Assembly: GCF_000213175.1 (NCBI RefSeq)
Contig: NW_009799104.1
Location: 1,629,214-1,693,213 of the forward strand
From: Neurospora tetrasperma FGSC 2508
Lineage: Eukaryota > Ascomycota > Sordariomycetes > Sordariales > Sordariaceae
DNA length: 64,000 nt
Reading direction: 5' to 3'
The notes beneath the pieces were generated by a model, which worked only from the letters and a program-made list of their open reading frames with translations, made no database searches and was not told where the DNA came from. Within the stretch, counting starts at the first letter, position 1. Every line of letters begins with the position of its first letter. A program made the translations under genes and the position numbers. Below are positions 1 through 11,850 of this stretch, in pieces.

Positions 1-1
1 G

Positions 2-71
<70 letters not shown>

Positions 72-89
72 CGTCGTTGCTGCTGGACT
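1..89. repeat. (GTT)n microsatellite cut by the window edge
   Basis: An uninterrupted GTT trinucleotide run fills bases 1-70 and decays into TCG/GTT/GCT triplets by about 89. The left end is outside the window, so its full length is unknown. It lies just past the stop of the minus-strand gene at 165-1427, so in that transcript it would read as an AAC repeat in or beyond the 3' UTR. Confidence 0.95.
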
Positions 90-164
90 CCTCCCCATTA
101 TCTTACAACCAATCTTGTCGGAGGGTATATCTTCGAATTATTGAGAGGTGAATATGAGAGGGGA

Positions 165-1427
165 TTAAGCGGTCGGGTTGCGAAGGATATCCTCGCAGTT
201 CGCGTCGAAGCGAAGATTCCACAGGCGGACCTGGGACATGAACTTCTCCGTCTTCTCCAGCTCCCGTTCAAATCCAAAAAGCGTGTCGACAAACTCAACG
301 CCAGCGCCCTTGCCGAGCGAAGAGCTCCGTTGCTTGGCAGTAGAGCGAAGCATGGGAGCCTCGCAGGCCTTGAGAAGCTTGCGAAGCTTGTCGGTAAGGC
401 GGTCACCGGCGTCCATGAACTCTTGGAGGATCTCCTTGTTCTCCTTGGAACGGACCTTGTCGATACATTGATCGGCACGCTTGATTTTTCCGGCCAGCTG
501 GATCAGGAGCAGCCACAACTCTCCGGCCATCTCAGAGATAGGAGTAGCGGGACCATGATGGTAGACAGTCCAGTCATAGATCCATTTGCCAAGGGAGTTG
601 GCATCAAAGACACTCCCAAGCAGCAAGATAGGCTCCTCCGTGGGGTCCCAGTTCTTCAGCGAATATCCGGGAGGGATCTTCCAATTCTTGGCATCTTCCT
701 CGGTCGCCACACGTGTCGGCGGTGGAGGCTTCTTGTGGGAGGAGCTGGCTGGCCTGGCTGTCTGGGGGCGCTGGGGGACTGCATGTGATGTGGAACTGCG
801 ACGTTGTCCTGCGAGAGGTCTGCGGTCCGTCCGGTCCGAGTCGTACTTGGCGGAAGGAAACGCGGACTCTCTGTCATAGTAATCGCGGTGCGGACCGGTC
901 TGTGCATAGTAGTGGTAATCAGTCCCTTGTCCACCAGCATTGACAGTAAAGTAATCCCGAGTGCTGTATCGGTCGAATCTCGATTGGAGAGGCTGCATGT
1001 AGGCGAAGCCGTCCACCACCAGCCGGTCCAGCTCGTCTTCGTCGGATTCCCCATGGGAGTCCGAAGCCCGATAATTGTAGGAATAGGAACTTCGCCGCTC
1101 ACGCTTGGGGTTGGAGCGAGGAACCGAGAAGCTGTGCTTGCGCGATGACCGCGAGTGACTCACATTGGCAGTGGCATAGTGGCCGTCGCTGGTGTAGCGG
1201 GGAGAGAAGGAGCCGCGAGGGCTGCTGTAGGCGTTGGTGTAGCCGCTGACACTGCCGGACCGGAAGTGAGCCCGTGTGGCCGGTCGTTGTGGTCGGGGAG
1301 GAAGTTCGGTGAAGTATGCCGGTTGCCGGGGCGAAGGTGTTGTCGAGGCACTGGCGAACCTGTCCTCGTCGTAGTGGGCGTAGACGTCCCGGTACCGGGT
1401 AGACTCGTAGGGTGAATAAGTGGCCAT
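165..1427 (-). CDS. Conserved fungal protein with disordered N-terminus and helical C-terminal domain
   Basis: Single exon, 420 aa from the ATG at 1427; an upstream in-frame Met at 1496 gives 23 extra residues, but MATYSPYEST looks like the natural start. Residues 1 to about 245 are rich in Ser, Tyr, Arg and Pro and look disordered. The last 170 or so form a compact helical region beginning IPPGYSLKNWDPTEEP, then LLLGSVFDANSLGKWIYDWT and a charged coiled stretch (KIKRADQCIDKVRSKENKE). I recognise this C-terminal block as conserved in many Pezizomycotina proteins, often labelled 'vegetative cell wall protein gp1' without experimental basis. There is no signal peptide or membrane segment, so a cytoplasmic role is more likely than a wall role. 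Function unknown. Confidence 0.88.
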   Translation of the reverse strand: MATYSPYESTRYRDVYAHYDEDRFASASTTPSPRQPAYFTELPPRPQRPATRAHFRSGSVSGYTNAYSSPRGSFSPRYTSDGHYATANVSHSRSSRKHSFSVPRSNPKRERRSSYSYNYRASDSHGESDEDELDRLVVDGFAYMQPLQSRFDRYSTRDYFTVNAGGQGTDYHYYAQTGPHRDYYDRESAFPSAKYDSDRTDRRPLAGQRRSSTSHAVPQRPQTARPASSSHKKPPPPTRVATEEDAKNWKIPPGYSLKNWDPTEEPILLLGSVFDANSLGKWIYDWTVYHHGPATPISEMAGELWLLLIQLAGKIKRADQCIDKVRSKENKEILQEFMDAGDRLTDKLRKLLKACEAPMLRSTAKQRSSSLGKGAGVEFVDTLFGFERELEKTEKFMSQVRLWNLRFDANCEDILRNPTA

Positions 1428-4400
1428 GTTGTCGATGATGTCGTTTTCTTTCCAACCAAATAAAATAATCTTTTTCCTGAACCTCAACAGCAACAAGTTG
1501 CTAGCTCCTCTTCCCTTTGTTTCAACTGAGATCCTTGCTCTTTATTGCTGCATGTATTTCCCTGACAATCCTGAATCGAAGCAGAAATCGCGCCTGATGT
1601 CGTGACGCGGAGGAGATGGAACCCGTCACCTGGGTATGCGGTCGATAGTGAGATGAAGAAAGGGGAAGCGTCTTCTGCTTTCCAACATGTCAAGAGTATG
1701 GTGATATGTGTGTCGATGATCCCCGGTGCAGAATTCCTGGGATGATGCAACCAAGTCTAGATCGACCTTGACTGCAAGCGTGTGGATAATTGTGGATCTG
1801 GCTGCGCTCCAGATTGGATGACAGCTGGGGAGGATGTCGTGGAAATCCGCGGTTGGAAAGCCGTTGAGGCGGGAAGGCGTGTGAATTGGCAGACAGGAGC
1901 CAGAGATGTCACTCAAGAGTGGTGTGCAACGGGTGGTTGGCGAACTTTATAAACTTGAACTGAGCCAAACCGGGCAAGGTGAGAAGCTCCGGCTGCTTGC
2001 GCGGAGAGGGCGGGACGACTTGGCAAGGAGACTTGCGCCAAGAGTCATAGACCAGGGATGTGAACCAATTCAATTTTTCGAGCCCTGTCGCTCTCTGCAG
2101 CTCTGCCCCCGGTTGATGTGGAGGGGGCGTGTCTGTAGAGAGGGTACGTAGCCAGCCACGCAGTTGCAGTAGCCTGCTTGGGATTAGTCACTTTTTTCGT
2201 GGTGGTGGGAAGACGCTTATGAGCACATTGCCAGAAGGAACCACACCCCCCGACTACGTTCTGTCACACTGTGACTGGATGGCACTGGATTTTGAGCCAG
2301 TCATGCATCGATGCGTTACCAGCACTCACTCTCTGTCCGAGACTGCCAAATGCCTGGAGAGAGAAGAGCCGCTGATAGGACTGGTCTGGCGATAGCCTCT
2401 GACTCAATGATGCCGTTGCCTCCTTCAGCTGTCTCCAAAATAGACCGACTGTGTGGGCGACGATAACTCGGATTCGTTGATCGACAGGCAACTCCAGCGT
2501 GCAAAAGAGAAGCACTTCGAAATGTCGTATGCGAAGGAATGGAGCCTGTTGGATCTCTCGCGTGAATCCCTCAACAATCGCCGTCCAATCTACCGGGTTT
2601 CGACTTTCCCGGGGGCCCCTGAAATTTGCACAACAAACGCTAAATTGCCCTTGAAGCGCCCCCCGGATTCCTGATGATGGACAGTTTCCAGCCCCCAATC
2701 CCATCCAATGCGCGCCGATCGTTGAAGTATAAGCGAGATTGAGACTCGGTCTGAGCGAAGATGCTCAACGTCGCCGCAGGGAGTAACTGGTTGCTTCCAG
2801 TATTCACGTCCGTGAAAAATTTTCGCCTTCGTCCTTTACGAAACTGTCTGGTGTTGCACTCCGGCTCGGATAGAAAGTAGGCAATCAAAGATGTCGAAGA
2901 GAGGGACGGCGCCCGGACACCCGGAATGCTGGGCACCGAGTCGCCGAAGTAGTTGATTGAATGCAAAGCAAACTGAATATGGATTCGCGATTGGTAAGAA
3001 TTCTTTTGGCAGTACTTAGGTTGTACGCTGTGGCCAAGACAGGTGTGCGAGTTTTGGTTGACCAATATTCGACCGGGAAACCACTAACCAGACGAGACAA
3101 AAAGGTAGAAGGTCCGGGAAATCGATGGAGGTTGAATCCGGCAGGAACGGGGGCTTTCTTCGAGATATGTAAGCATAGCAAGAAAGCGCAAGCTGCCATG
3201 GCTGCTGACGTTTCTCCGTGTCTCTCGCCTCTTGTGTTAGTCGCCCCTTCCACGGTTGACACGTTCATCGTTTAGGAACGGCAGGAGTTCCTCGCCGCAG
3301 ACAGATGAGCAGCGGGATTTGGGAAGACTGTCCTTGAGCTCACCGTTGATTCCCAACTTGAACTGCACCTACGTCGACATAGCATCCAGATTCAACGAGT
3401 TGACGAAAAATGAACGTGAAAATAGTATGTCGGATGGGCACGGGCAACTCTCTTCGAGATGGTTGCAACCATCACGGCAACCACCGTGACCCTTGACCAA
3501 AAGAAGCCATCATGTGTACATCAGATGCCTTCCATACGGCATCAACGTCTGGGATTCGCCAAGGCCATCAATTCTTCCACCACAAATGCCAGATTGAGGC
3601 GGCCAGATGTACGGCCACGGAGAACGGTCGTCAGCCTTTCCTCGCGTAGCAACGCAGTTAGGCTGAAGTCCAAAGCTCGCCCCAGACTCCCCAGTTTGCC
3701 CTTGTGCTTGCGAGTGTTCGTCTGCACGTGGCTGGCCTGCATGCCCCCAAAACCACATGCATGTGTATCCCCCACCGCTCAGTCTTATTTCCTGCTAACC
3801 TTTTGTGGTCAATGTATGGAACAAATATTGAAGCTACCATACTCTACCTGCTTGTTCGATTTACTGTGTAGTATGCCGTATCTACAGTGCTGAAATTGAC
3901 AGATATGGTAGTAGCTCGATCAACCTTCAATGGTCCAGTCGCCGCTGGTCCAGCCTCCCTCTTGAATTCAGAAGCTATCTCGGTTGGCTGACATCTCGGC
4001 GCAAGAGCTCTTCCCTGTTTCATAGCTGTTACCGTGTCCTCTGTGCACGCATCTCATCCCGTGGGTTTGTGTACACGAAGAAAGAGAGCACTCCTAGCCA
4101 GGAGCCCTCCTCCTTGTGGCGAATAACCAACGACGGGGAAGCACGGGAGGTAATCCTTGCGACTTACACGGCACCAGTGTTGATCTCCCCTGAGTACCTT
4201 AAATGTGATGGAGTTTTGCTCTATCGTCGAGGAGCGACGAATAGGAAGTGTTCCCCTTGACTGCACCCCGTGATCAGCTGAAGGACCCAGGGGCCTGAAG
4301 CTCGGCACTAACCCAGCTGGAAGTACAACATGAGCCTCACTGTCGACCGGATGTGGTTGGCCCTCAACCCGAACCTTTTGATCTTCGTCTAGCGCAGTTT

Positions 4401-7400
4401 GGGACCCGAGTATCGCTGGAGCCACGGATATGACAGAGCTTGCCCCGTATCCCGCTGTCGTGTTGACGCTAACCGTGACGATTCGACATCAGACTTTCAC
4501 AATCGAACACCTCTACGCCATTCACAAAGCTCCCGGTGAACAAGTCGCAACACACTCACCGAACAGAGTGCACTTCTTGTAAACGAGAAAGACGCTGCTA
4601 TTCCCCAGGAAAGAACACGTCCATCCATTACCCTCATTTCCTTCCAAGGTATGGCATGATTCCACCAAGGCCTTGCTGTCAGGCCTGTACACCATACAGT
4701 GCATTGATACGGTCGGCTCTGTTCAACGTCAACGGCATTGCGACCACAGGTGAGGGCCATTTTCTCGTGGTGGACATACCTCTCTGCGGCCTGTTACACA
4801 TGGGCTTTGCTATTCGCTGCACACCTTGCTGATGCACACCTTGCTGATGCTCACCTTATCCCCGGCCTGGTGGTCGGCTCTTGGAAACCACACGCCCCTC
4901 CCCTGTGCTTGAACATCAATTCCGCATGGTGATTTTCCGGAGGCTTTTCCCATTAACCCTGGCTCAACATGCCACACACCCCAGCGACTTGGTTTCTTTT
5001 TGGACAAAGTCACAGAAAAAGTTTTCCAGAGTTTGATTACGAGGAGGGTGTGCTTCATTCCAATTCCCAAGTTTGAAGGAAATGATCAAAGTCCTGCGCA
5101 CGAAATGGATGATCGGGCAATTGAAGACTCTCATCAGTGTCCATCATCTGTCCTATCAACAAGGTGACTCACACACCACATTGTTATTGAGTAGTTTGTC
5201 GATGATGTACGCCGTATGCTCTGCTGCCCTACTGATGGCGCCTGGGTAGGTATTGTTTGCTGCGTTGATGTCCAATATCGAGAGAGGGCTGTCGCCGAGG
5301 GTGCTTGGGTTGTTAGCCAATAGCTTACTATCCCGAGCCGGTCTTTGATGCAGGTCTGGTTGGTTCCTGCTCCCGATTGGAGGTGAGGTTTTCTCAACGG
5401 GTAGTCGTCCCAGAAAACGAACTACAAGTGCATAGGTATTCGGAATTCTCATTGCCAAGACCCTTACACTAGTGTAGTGTACAAGTGGAAGCCAGGGCAG
5501 GCTAAGCCAGAAACGAGGATGAATGACACCTCGACACCATGCCGTTTTCTCGAAACCTTTTTTTTCACTTGGACGAGAATATGCAAAAACTTTGCAGATT
5601 TATATATGGCAATGCATTGCTCACCACGTCACCGTCTTCGGCGTCCGTCCGTTGTTGCAGTCATCCTTCTCGGTCATGTTTCTTCACCGATAGTTCCAAC
5701 GGCGGTCGCATGGCGATAGTACATAACTGCAAGCAGTCTGTCAAAAAAGCGCAGACTCGGCTGCACTGCACGTGCGTGTTGGACCCAACAAGAAGCCAGA
5801 AAGCGGGTTTGCGCGGCAGCATCTCATACGTCCGAGTGAGGAGGTTGCTTGTTGAGTCAGTCCGCCGGTGGAGTGCAAGCAGAACTCGGGAGTCGCACCC
5901 TCAAGGTGCCATGCCAATACCGCCATGCCGCTGTGCCGCCGTGCCAATGCCATGGGTTCCCTTCCCGATCCACAGAAGGAGTCAGGATGACGCCCAAGTT
6001 GTAGCCAGTTCGCGCCCACGGGATAGTCGACGACATTGTGTTCGAAGGCGCTTGTGCGAATGCTACCCGTCGTCGTCGTCGTCGTTCACCGCTAAAGACG
6101 GAAGCAAGCGAACCGGGCGCTGTAGGCGGCCAGGGTTCGAAATGCGTAAAGGCTACACGTATTCTGGAAGACCGCCTCCTCAAACTCCGCTATGCTAGTG
6201 GGAAGCGTGTCGCATGTGAAGCTAAATCTGTGGAGAAGTTCGTCTTCGGAGTATCCGTAGAATCCAATCGCTGTTCTGGTGAAAGATTTCATTTCCGATC
6301 CCAAAGATGGCGCTGTGTGGTGTTGTACAAGGGTCTTCTCGTATGGACATGTGTGGGCGTGTGGAATCGGGTCTGGTTGGGCCATCCCCGAGACTCGCCA
6401 ACTAGGTAAATCTCGTCGTCAATGAAGCCTGTAGCTTGAGTCAATGGCGGAGGGCGGCCTCTGAGTCCAGTAAAATATTCCAAGGCAAACAAGGTACACT
6501 GAACGTATATTGGATACGAGAATCCTCACTCGTTCCATTTTTCTCGTCGGGGCTCGAGTTAACGAATGCTCCGACTGTAAGTAGGTACCTAGTGGTCTGT
6601 CGTTAATCTTCGTGATCGTACAGTGGGGGTTGCCGCACTGCTCGCTGACTTTGCACTCCGAGTCCTACAGTACACACTGTATATCACTGCAGTGACGACT
6701 GGACAAGTCGACAGAACTTGGCTCCACTCAGCAGATCCGACGAGCTGGATCTAGGTAGGCACAAGCCACACAAGAACGTTGTGCAAGTCTTGTGTGGCAA
6801 GTGAAGCTGCACAGCCACCCCCGGACGCACCCTCCGCGGAAACGTTCCTAGTTCTGGAACTCCAATTGTCCGATGTCCGACGACACCTTGTCAACGACAT
6901 TTTGAGGAACCAAATGCAAATGGTTCTCGACTCACCCATCCTTGCGCTCGGGAGCACACGCCATCAAAGCGTTTTATATTACTGCAATTAGCCATTCATG
7001 AACATATTTTTGTCCCTTACTTCTTGTTAACGACACACCTTCTGGCCCATTCTTCTGTGGCCACTTGGCCGCTCTTCTTGCCTTCCCTTATTCGCCATTG
7101 GTAAAGCCGAAGCCGTATACTCATATCACGAGGCCTCCAATCTCTCAACGGCAGCGGCGACTGGATACATCTAGTCGGCCCCCTCGGCACTTTGGCGAAC
7201 CAAGAACCCAGACCCCGACCTGGATGGATGACCGGGCAGTGGCGTGGATGTGGAGCGTACGAGGCAGACAGGTGTTGTGTTTCTCCTACCAACTGGGCTT
7301 CCCATGTCTGTTATCGCCGAGTGGTGGTAATAGCCGCGTCTCAAGCACACAGTGGCTCATTGACACAAGCATGTGCCCAAAGAAATGAACTCGACCGGGG

Positions 7401-9687
7401 CTCAACCGGGCCTATCACGCCGTTTCAGCCTATGTGCCGCCGCTCGTTGATAATGGGAGATGAGACCGAACAGTTTAGCTCTCTGCCTTTCGCATCGTCC
7501 AACACCACCGTCTGACCAATGAGTCTCTCCTGCCCATCCTCAGCGAACATTCTCCGTCGCTTGAGGGTTCCGCTAGGGGTTTGCTAGTTCGGTACTGATG
7601 GGCAAGCCGCCCTCGTCATCATTGTCCCTGGAAATACCACCCTGGGGTGTCTATCGTCACCCAGGTAACAATAGTATGTCCCGTGGCCAAGGAGTTGCCG
7701 CAGCTCGTTCCTGCGTTCTTACCGAGTTAGTCTCCTGTAATTGGAAGCTTGGTGGCTGATGGACAACTGGCCCTATGCGTGGTGCTGTCATTACTTCGAC
7801 GATACTGGGCGGCCTGTTTGTGCTGGCTGCTTTGCATCGTATGGGAAGCCATGATATCCGCTCCTGTTGTCGAAAGCGGCGGCCGAGTGGCGTCATTACG
7901 CGTTTCTTCGACCTATCCCAGTCGAGAGAACACTGCAAGATACCCATACCCATTCCTCTTTTCCTTCGAGTGTTGAGGTAACCAGGCATTCTGGTGTTCC
8001 ATTCCATAAACTGCTCGATCTCTTCCACAATTCGTTCGGCCCCGGTATGCGTGCTTTAGGTGTACGCTCACACCCGTCATCCCATAACTTCACAAATCCC
8101 AACAATGCTTCCGAGATCGTGCATAAGTATGGGTAAGCACATACCAGACGCCGTGGTACAAGGTCGGTAGCCTCATTTATTTACGGTCAACGAATATTCT
8201 TCATTGTTCTCAGCCTTCAAATTGTATGCCATACAGGTAGTTTACCTGCGATACTAGCAACCACGCAGCCGTCATCAAGCAGAGCAGTTCCGCTTCCAGA
8301 ACACTCTTTGTTGGCTTGGCTCGATTCCCTTATATGTATTTAGAAGTGTCTTACATTACCGAAGTTTGTGTCCCCATCAACGCATGTACGCTGTCACCTT
8401 GTGGTCGAGGACAATGTGTGATCCATAATTATTTCCTTGGCAATTGTCATCAACATTTCCATTGACATTCTTAGGTATTCCGCGCGAGGGCTCCGGTGTG
8501 TAGCTGGTTCTGACATTCCTGAAACCTGTACTGTGACTTTCTCCAATACTACGAACCAACCCATCTTCAGTTGCCAGCCATATCACTACAATCCATTCGA
8601 TCGTGGCCGCCTCTCAAACCCTGAGCAGCTTTTAGACTTCAGTCTCGTTCTCTGGATTGAAGGATGTTAGCACAAGTGCCTCTGATAGCACAGGCAGCAA
8701 AAGTTCCTCGAAAGTTCAAGTGGTTCAGATTGGTGGAAGTGATTTTTTACATTATTACATGTCCACATTGGATGTTCAGAGATTTCAATCATCATACTAT
8801 AAGAACTTAACGAAACAGAGAGAAAAGCAGCCACTGTACCTGGTTATTAGCCATGCTCAAAGGGCAGAGTTCCCCAGAAGCAATCGTGGCACTGGCCCTC
8901 AACCCAACCCGCCTTCCATGCCGAACATTTTAGAATGACCTCAGATCACCGGTAATCTCGTCTCGAGTACGCAAGAGAACACAAGTGTTGCAACCTGCAT
9001 CGTACGTCAGAGACAAGGAGGCTTCATCACAGGTCGCATCACCCTTCTTCGTCCTGTTACTTCCCCCAGAAAGATCACAACCCCCAGTGTTCCTGAGGTG
9101 GCAGCACCGAAAGAAAAGCGCAACCAACCCTGGTGCTGCACCTGAATAATCTCATCCCACGCACAATCTCAGCTCGACGATGCAAGTAGTCTTTCATCAT
9201 TGATTGTGTTATCCGTCCCCTCATAGAACCACCCTCAGACCATTAGGCTGTACTGCTTGCTTCACCGAGATACCGCGTAACCGCCTCAGTTCATATACGT
9301 CGTCTTGGTCAGTCCCTCGTCGGTCGTCTTAGTGAACTCATCATCGGCGGCCCCCCGTCGTCATGAATCAAGGGAAGGAAATGAGGTGAGCGCGAACAAA
9401 AGAAAACGTGAAGTGTTACGGTCACGGGGGATCGTAACACGGGGACATGAAGCAAGCAGTACTGTGTGCCGGGGACGTGTACATGGAAGGGAGTGTTTCC
9501 CAGGCGCACCGAGGCACTGGTTCCAATTCCTACCCTATTCATGCGGCGACAAAGCGATCCGCCATGTTCACGTCACCCGGCGGTGCTTTGGAAATGCAAA
9601 CGCAAAAGCCAGGCTGGGATCATCGTCAGGACACGGCAGCCCAACTACCCAACCTAGCTTCTTCCATGTTGAATGGGAAAACAAACT
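1428..9687. other. 8.3-kb spacer without a supportable gene
   Basis: Many overlapping ORFs of 60-220 codons occur on both strands, but none has good codon use, a recognisable domain and consistent splice signals together. The best is a 104-codon plus ORF at 2961-3275, which contains a possible in-frame intron (donor GTAAGA near 2993, ACTAAC branch near 3083). A 146-codon minus ORF at 2264-2704 is also open. Base composition is moderate, not AT-rich, so this does not look like a heavily RIP-mutated transposon graveyard. No RNA gene, terminal repeat or tandem repeat stands out. Part of it is presumably promoter for the minus gene ending at 1427. Confidence 0.6.
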
Positions 9688-9744
9688 CTGAGCAACGTTA
9701 GCGTTTGTTAGGTAGGTAGGTATGAGGTAAAGGGAGCGAGAGCT

Positions 9745-9950
9745 TACCAAACAAGCAAAAGAGAAGACAGCAAGGAAAAGGAAGAGAAGACAACAAGAAA
9801 ACGAAGGAAAAAGACAACAAGAAAACGGAAAAAGACAACAAGAAAACGAAGAAAAAAGACAGGCAGAGAAAGCGACAAAAGACAGCAAGGAAGAGACAGA
9901 AAAGACAACAAGAAAAAGAAAGAAAAGACAGAAAAAACAAAGGAGATGAG
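9745..9950. repeat. Imperfect purine-rich minisatellite
   Basis: The plus strand repeats variants of AAGACAACAAGAAAACGAAG, roughly 22-30 nt per unit, with almost no pyrimidine except C. It lies immediately beyond the intron at 9688-9747 and before the hairpin array, and reads as a CT-rich tract in the minus transcript. Confidence 0.7.
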
Positions 9951-10000
9951 GAACACATGTACGAAGACCCCCAGTTGCGGACTGACATCCCCCAGCAGGT

Positions 10001-11505
10001 CACCGCGGAGAGGTGTCCAGGACGAACCCAGACAACCCCCCCGCAGCTTGGTTATGTTTGTCCACTTGGACGACAAAGTCAAACCGCCCGTCAGCTAGAC
10101 CACTTGGTTTACCAGCCGCTTGGCTAGTGGTGCACTTGACACCAAGCATCATTCAGGAACCCGTCAGCCAGAGACACTTGTCTCTGCTGGCACTTGCCAG
10201 TGGCGCACTTGCTAACCAAACTTCACCCGGGGAACGAAATACAAGGGAAAAACCCGTCAGCTAGACCACTCGGCTTACCGCCACTTGACGGTGGTGCACT
10301 TGTCACCAAGCATCATTCGGGATAAAAGATAAAACCCTCCGCCAGAGGCACTTGCGACTGCTGGCACTTGCCAGTGGCGCACTCGCTAACCAAACTTCAT
10401 CAGGGGAAGGGAATCGCGCACCGCGGAGAGGTGCCCAGGATGAACCCAGACAGCCTCCCCGCAGCCCCCTGATGTACAAGGACACCAAGAAACCACCCGT
10501 CAGCTAGACCACTCGGTTTACCACCACTTGGCAGTGGTGCACTTGTCACCAAGCATCATCCGGTAACTGAACCCTCGGCCAGAGGCACTTGCCTCTGCTG
10601 AGATGACACTTGTCAGAGCTCAGTGGCGCACTCGCTAACCAAACTTCACTGGAGAAAACACGAGGAAAACACCATAACCCCTCCGCCAGCCCACTCGGTT
10701 TACCGGCCTAGCCGGTGGTGCACTTGACACCAGACATCATCGGGGAAAAAAAAAAAAGGTCACAAGAAAAGATCGTAACCCGTCAACTAGACCACTCGGT
10801 TTACCGGCCTAGCCGGTGGTGCACTTGTCACCAAGTATCATTCGGAACAAAGGCCCTCGGCCACAGGCACTGCCTGTGCCATCACTTGATGGTGGCGCAC
10901 TGGCAACCAAACTTCATCGGGCAGAACACAATAAGGAAAAGAAATACTGGTGCCCTCGGCCATAGGCACTGCCTATGCTGGAACTACCAGTGGCGCACTC
11001 GCAACCAAACTTCATCGGGCAGAAAAGAGAACGTTGAAGATGAAACATGGGGTGAAGAAACAGAGATGAAGGAGGCACAACAGGAAGAAGAGACATGCAA
11101 TGAAGAGGAAACATGAGATAAGTATGAGTCGCGACCATGAGACCAAACAAGAAGGAGACAAGATATGAAAACTGACAAACATGAAAGGGACAAAGACAAA
11201 AAGAAACGAACACACACACCTAGAATCCCCCAGTTCCGACCACGGGGAGATGCCCAGGAACACAAGTGAACCCGGACAGCCTCCCCGCAGTGCACAATGT
11301 CCACCACCTTCCAAACTCTCCCGTCAGAATGACAATGTCAGATATGATCCTTCAGGTTTCAGGTCATGTAAAATGAAGACGCTGTGTTTTCATCACTCGG
11401 GAAGATCAAGAAAGAAGATCCGCCAACCCCACAAACGCAGCCGTTGACGACCGCGGAGAGGTGCCCAGGAAAACACAAGTGTGAACCCAGACAACCTCCC
11501 CGCAG
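10001..11505. repeat. Four copies of a GCGGAGAGG...CCTCCCCGC motif
   Basis: Copies lie at 10001-10047, 10419-10465, 11240-11290 and 11449-11505. All share a 5' block like CCGCGGAGAGGTGCCCAGGA, then GAACCCAGACAGCC and CTCCCCGCAG. The ends can pair: GCGGAGAGG with CCTCCCCGC (8 of 9), and the third copy has CGGGGAG with CTCCCCG (perfect). The last two copies share a roughly 10-nt insert (ACACAAGTG) in the middle. Copies 1 and 3 are preceded by CCCCCAGTT, so a larger unit may have been duplicated. Confidence 0.75.
10089..11020. repeat. Array of ten triple-hairpin units with covarying stems
   Basis: Ten related units lie at about 10089-10157, 10158-10230, 10256-10321, 10335-10406, 10497-10563, 10572-10652, 10679-10744, 10787-10848, 10852-10920 and 10953-11020. 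Each starts near CCGTCAGC (or a variant) and ends near CCAAaCTTCATcGGG or CCAAGCATCATTCGG. Inside are three adjacent hairpins whose loops are mostly ACTT, ACTC or ACT. Two subtypes largely alternate. Type P has H1 TAGACC-ACTC-GGTTTA, a variable H2, and H3 TGGTGC-ACTT-GTCACCA. Type Q has H1 such as CAGAGGC-ACTT-GCCTCTG, H2 such as CTGGC-ACTT-GCCAG, and H3 TGGCGC-ACTC-GC with CCA. Stems change between copies with pairing mostly kept. Units are joined by short A/G-rich linkers. Confidence 0.85.
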
Positions 11506-11644
11506 CCCCTCGATGTTCAAGAGCCACCAAGAACACCGAGGAACCGCCCCCCTCAGTCATGTCCCGTCCAGATTGACAATGACAAGAGGAGGACCCCCAG
11601 AAACCCACTGCCCACTGTATATGTCTGTTGTGTCGACCGGACTG

Positions 11645-11850
11645 GACTGCCAGCGCCACCTGGCGCCGGTGATGTGTCTTGAAAACCCGCCCAAGGAGCA
11701 AGCTCCCCTGTACCCCCCAGCAGGTTGCCAAGCTGCTGAAGGCCCGCCCACAGAATGTGTTTTCAAGATGTTGTGTGTTGGTGATGTCGAGTGTTGATGT
11801 GTTAGTGTTAGATGATGCCCACCCAGGAGGTTGCCAAGCTCCCCCCCAAG
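11645..11850. repeat. Further hairpins and a duplicated GGTTGCCAAGC block
   Basis: A short inverted repeat GCGCC-ACCT-GGCGC lies at 11653-11666, and CAGCAG pairs with CTGCTG around 11718-11738. The block CAGGAGGTTGCCAAGCTCC near 11824-11842 nearly repeats CAGCAGGTTGCCAAGCTGC near 11718-11736. These look like diverged relatives of the structured array. Confidence 0.5.

Noticed and set aside
5539-6198. 219-codon plus ORF in the left spacer
   Set aside because: Arg/Ser/Cys-rich random-looking composition, poor codon use and no splice or leader support.
1428-9687. Relic transposons or virus-like elements in the gene-poor region
   Set aside because: No terminal repeats, polymerase-like peptides or RIP-type AT enrichment were seen.
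10089-11020. CRISPR array
   Set aside because: The repeats are imperfect, contain three hairpins each, have irregular purine linkers rather than unique spacers, and the host is a eukaryote.
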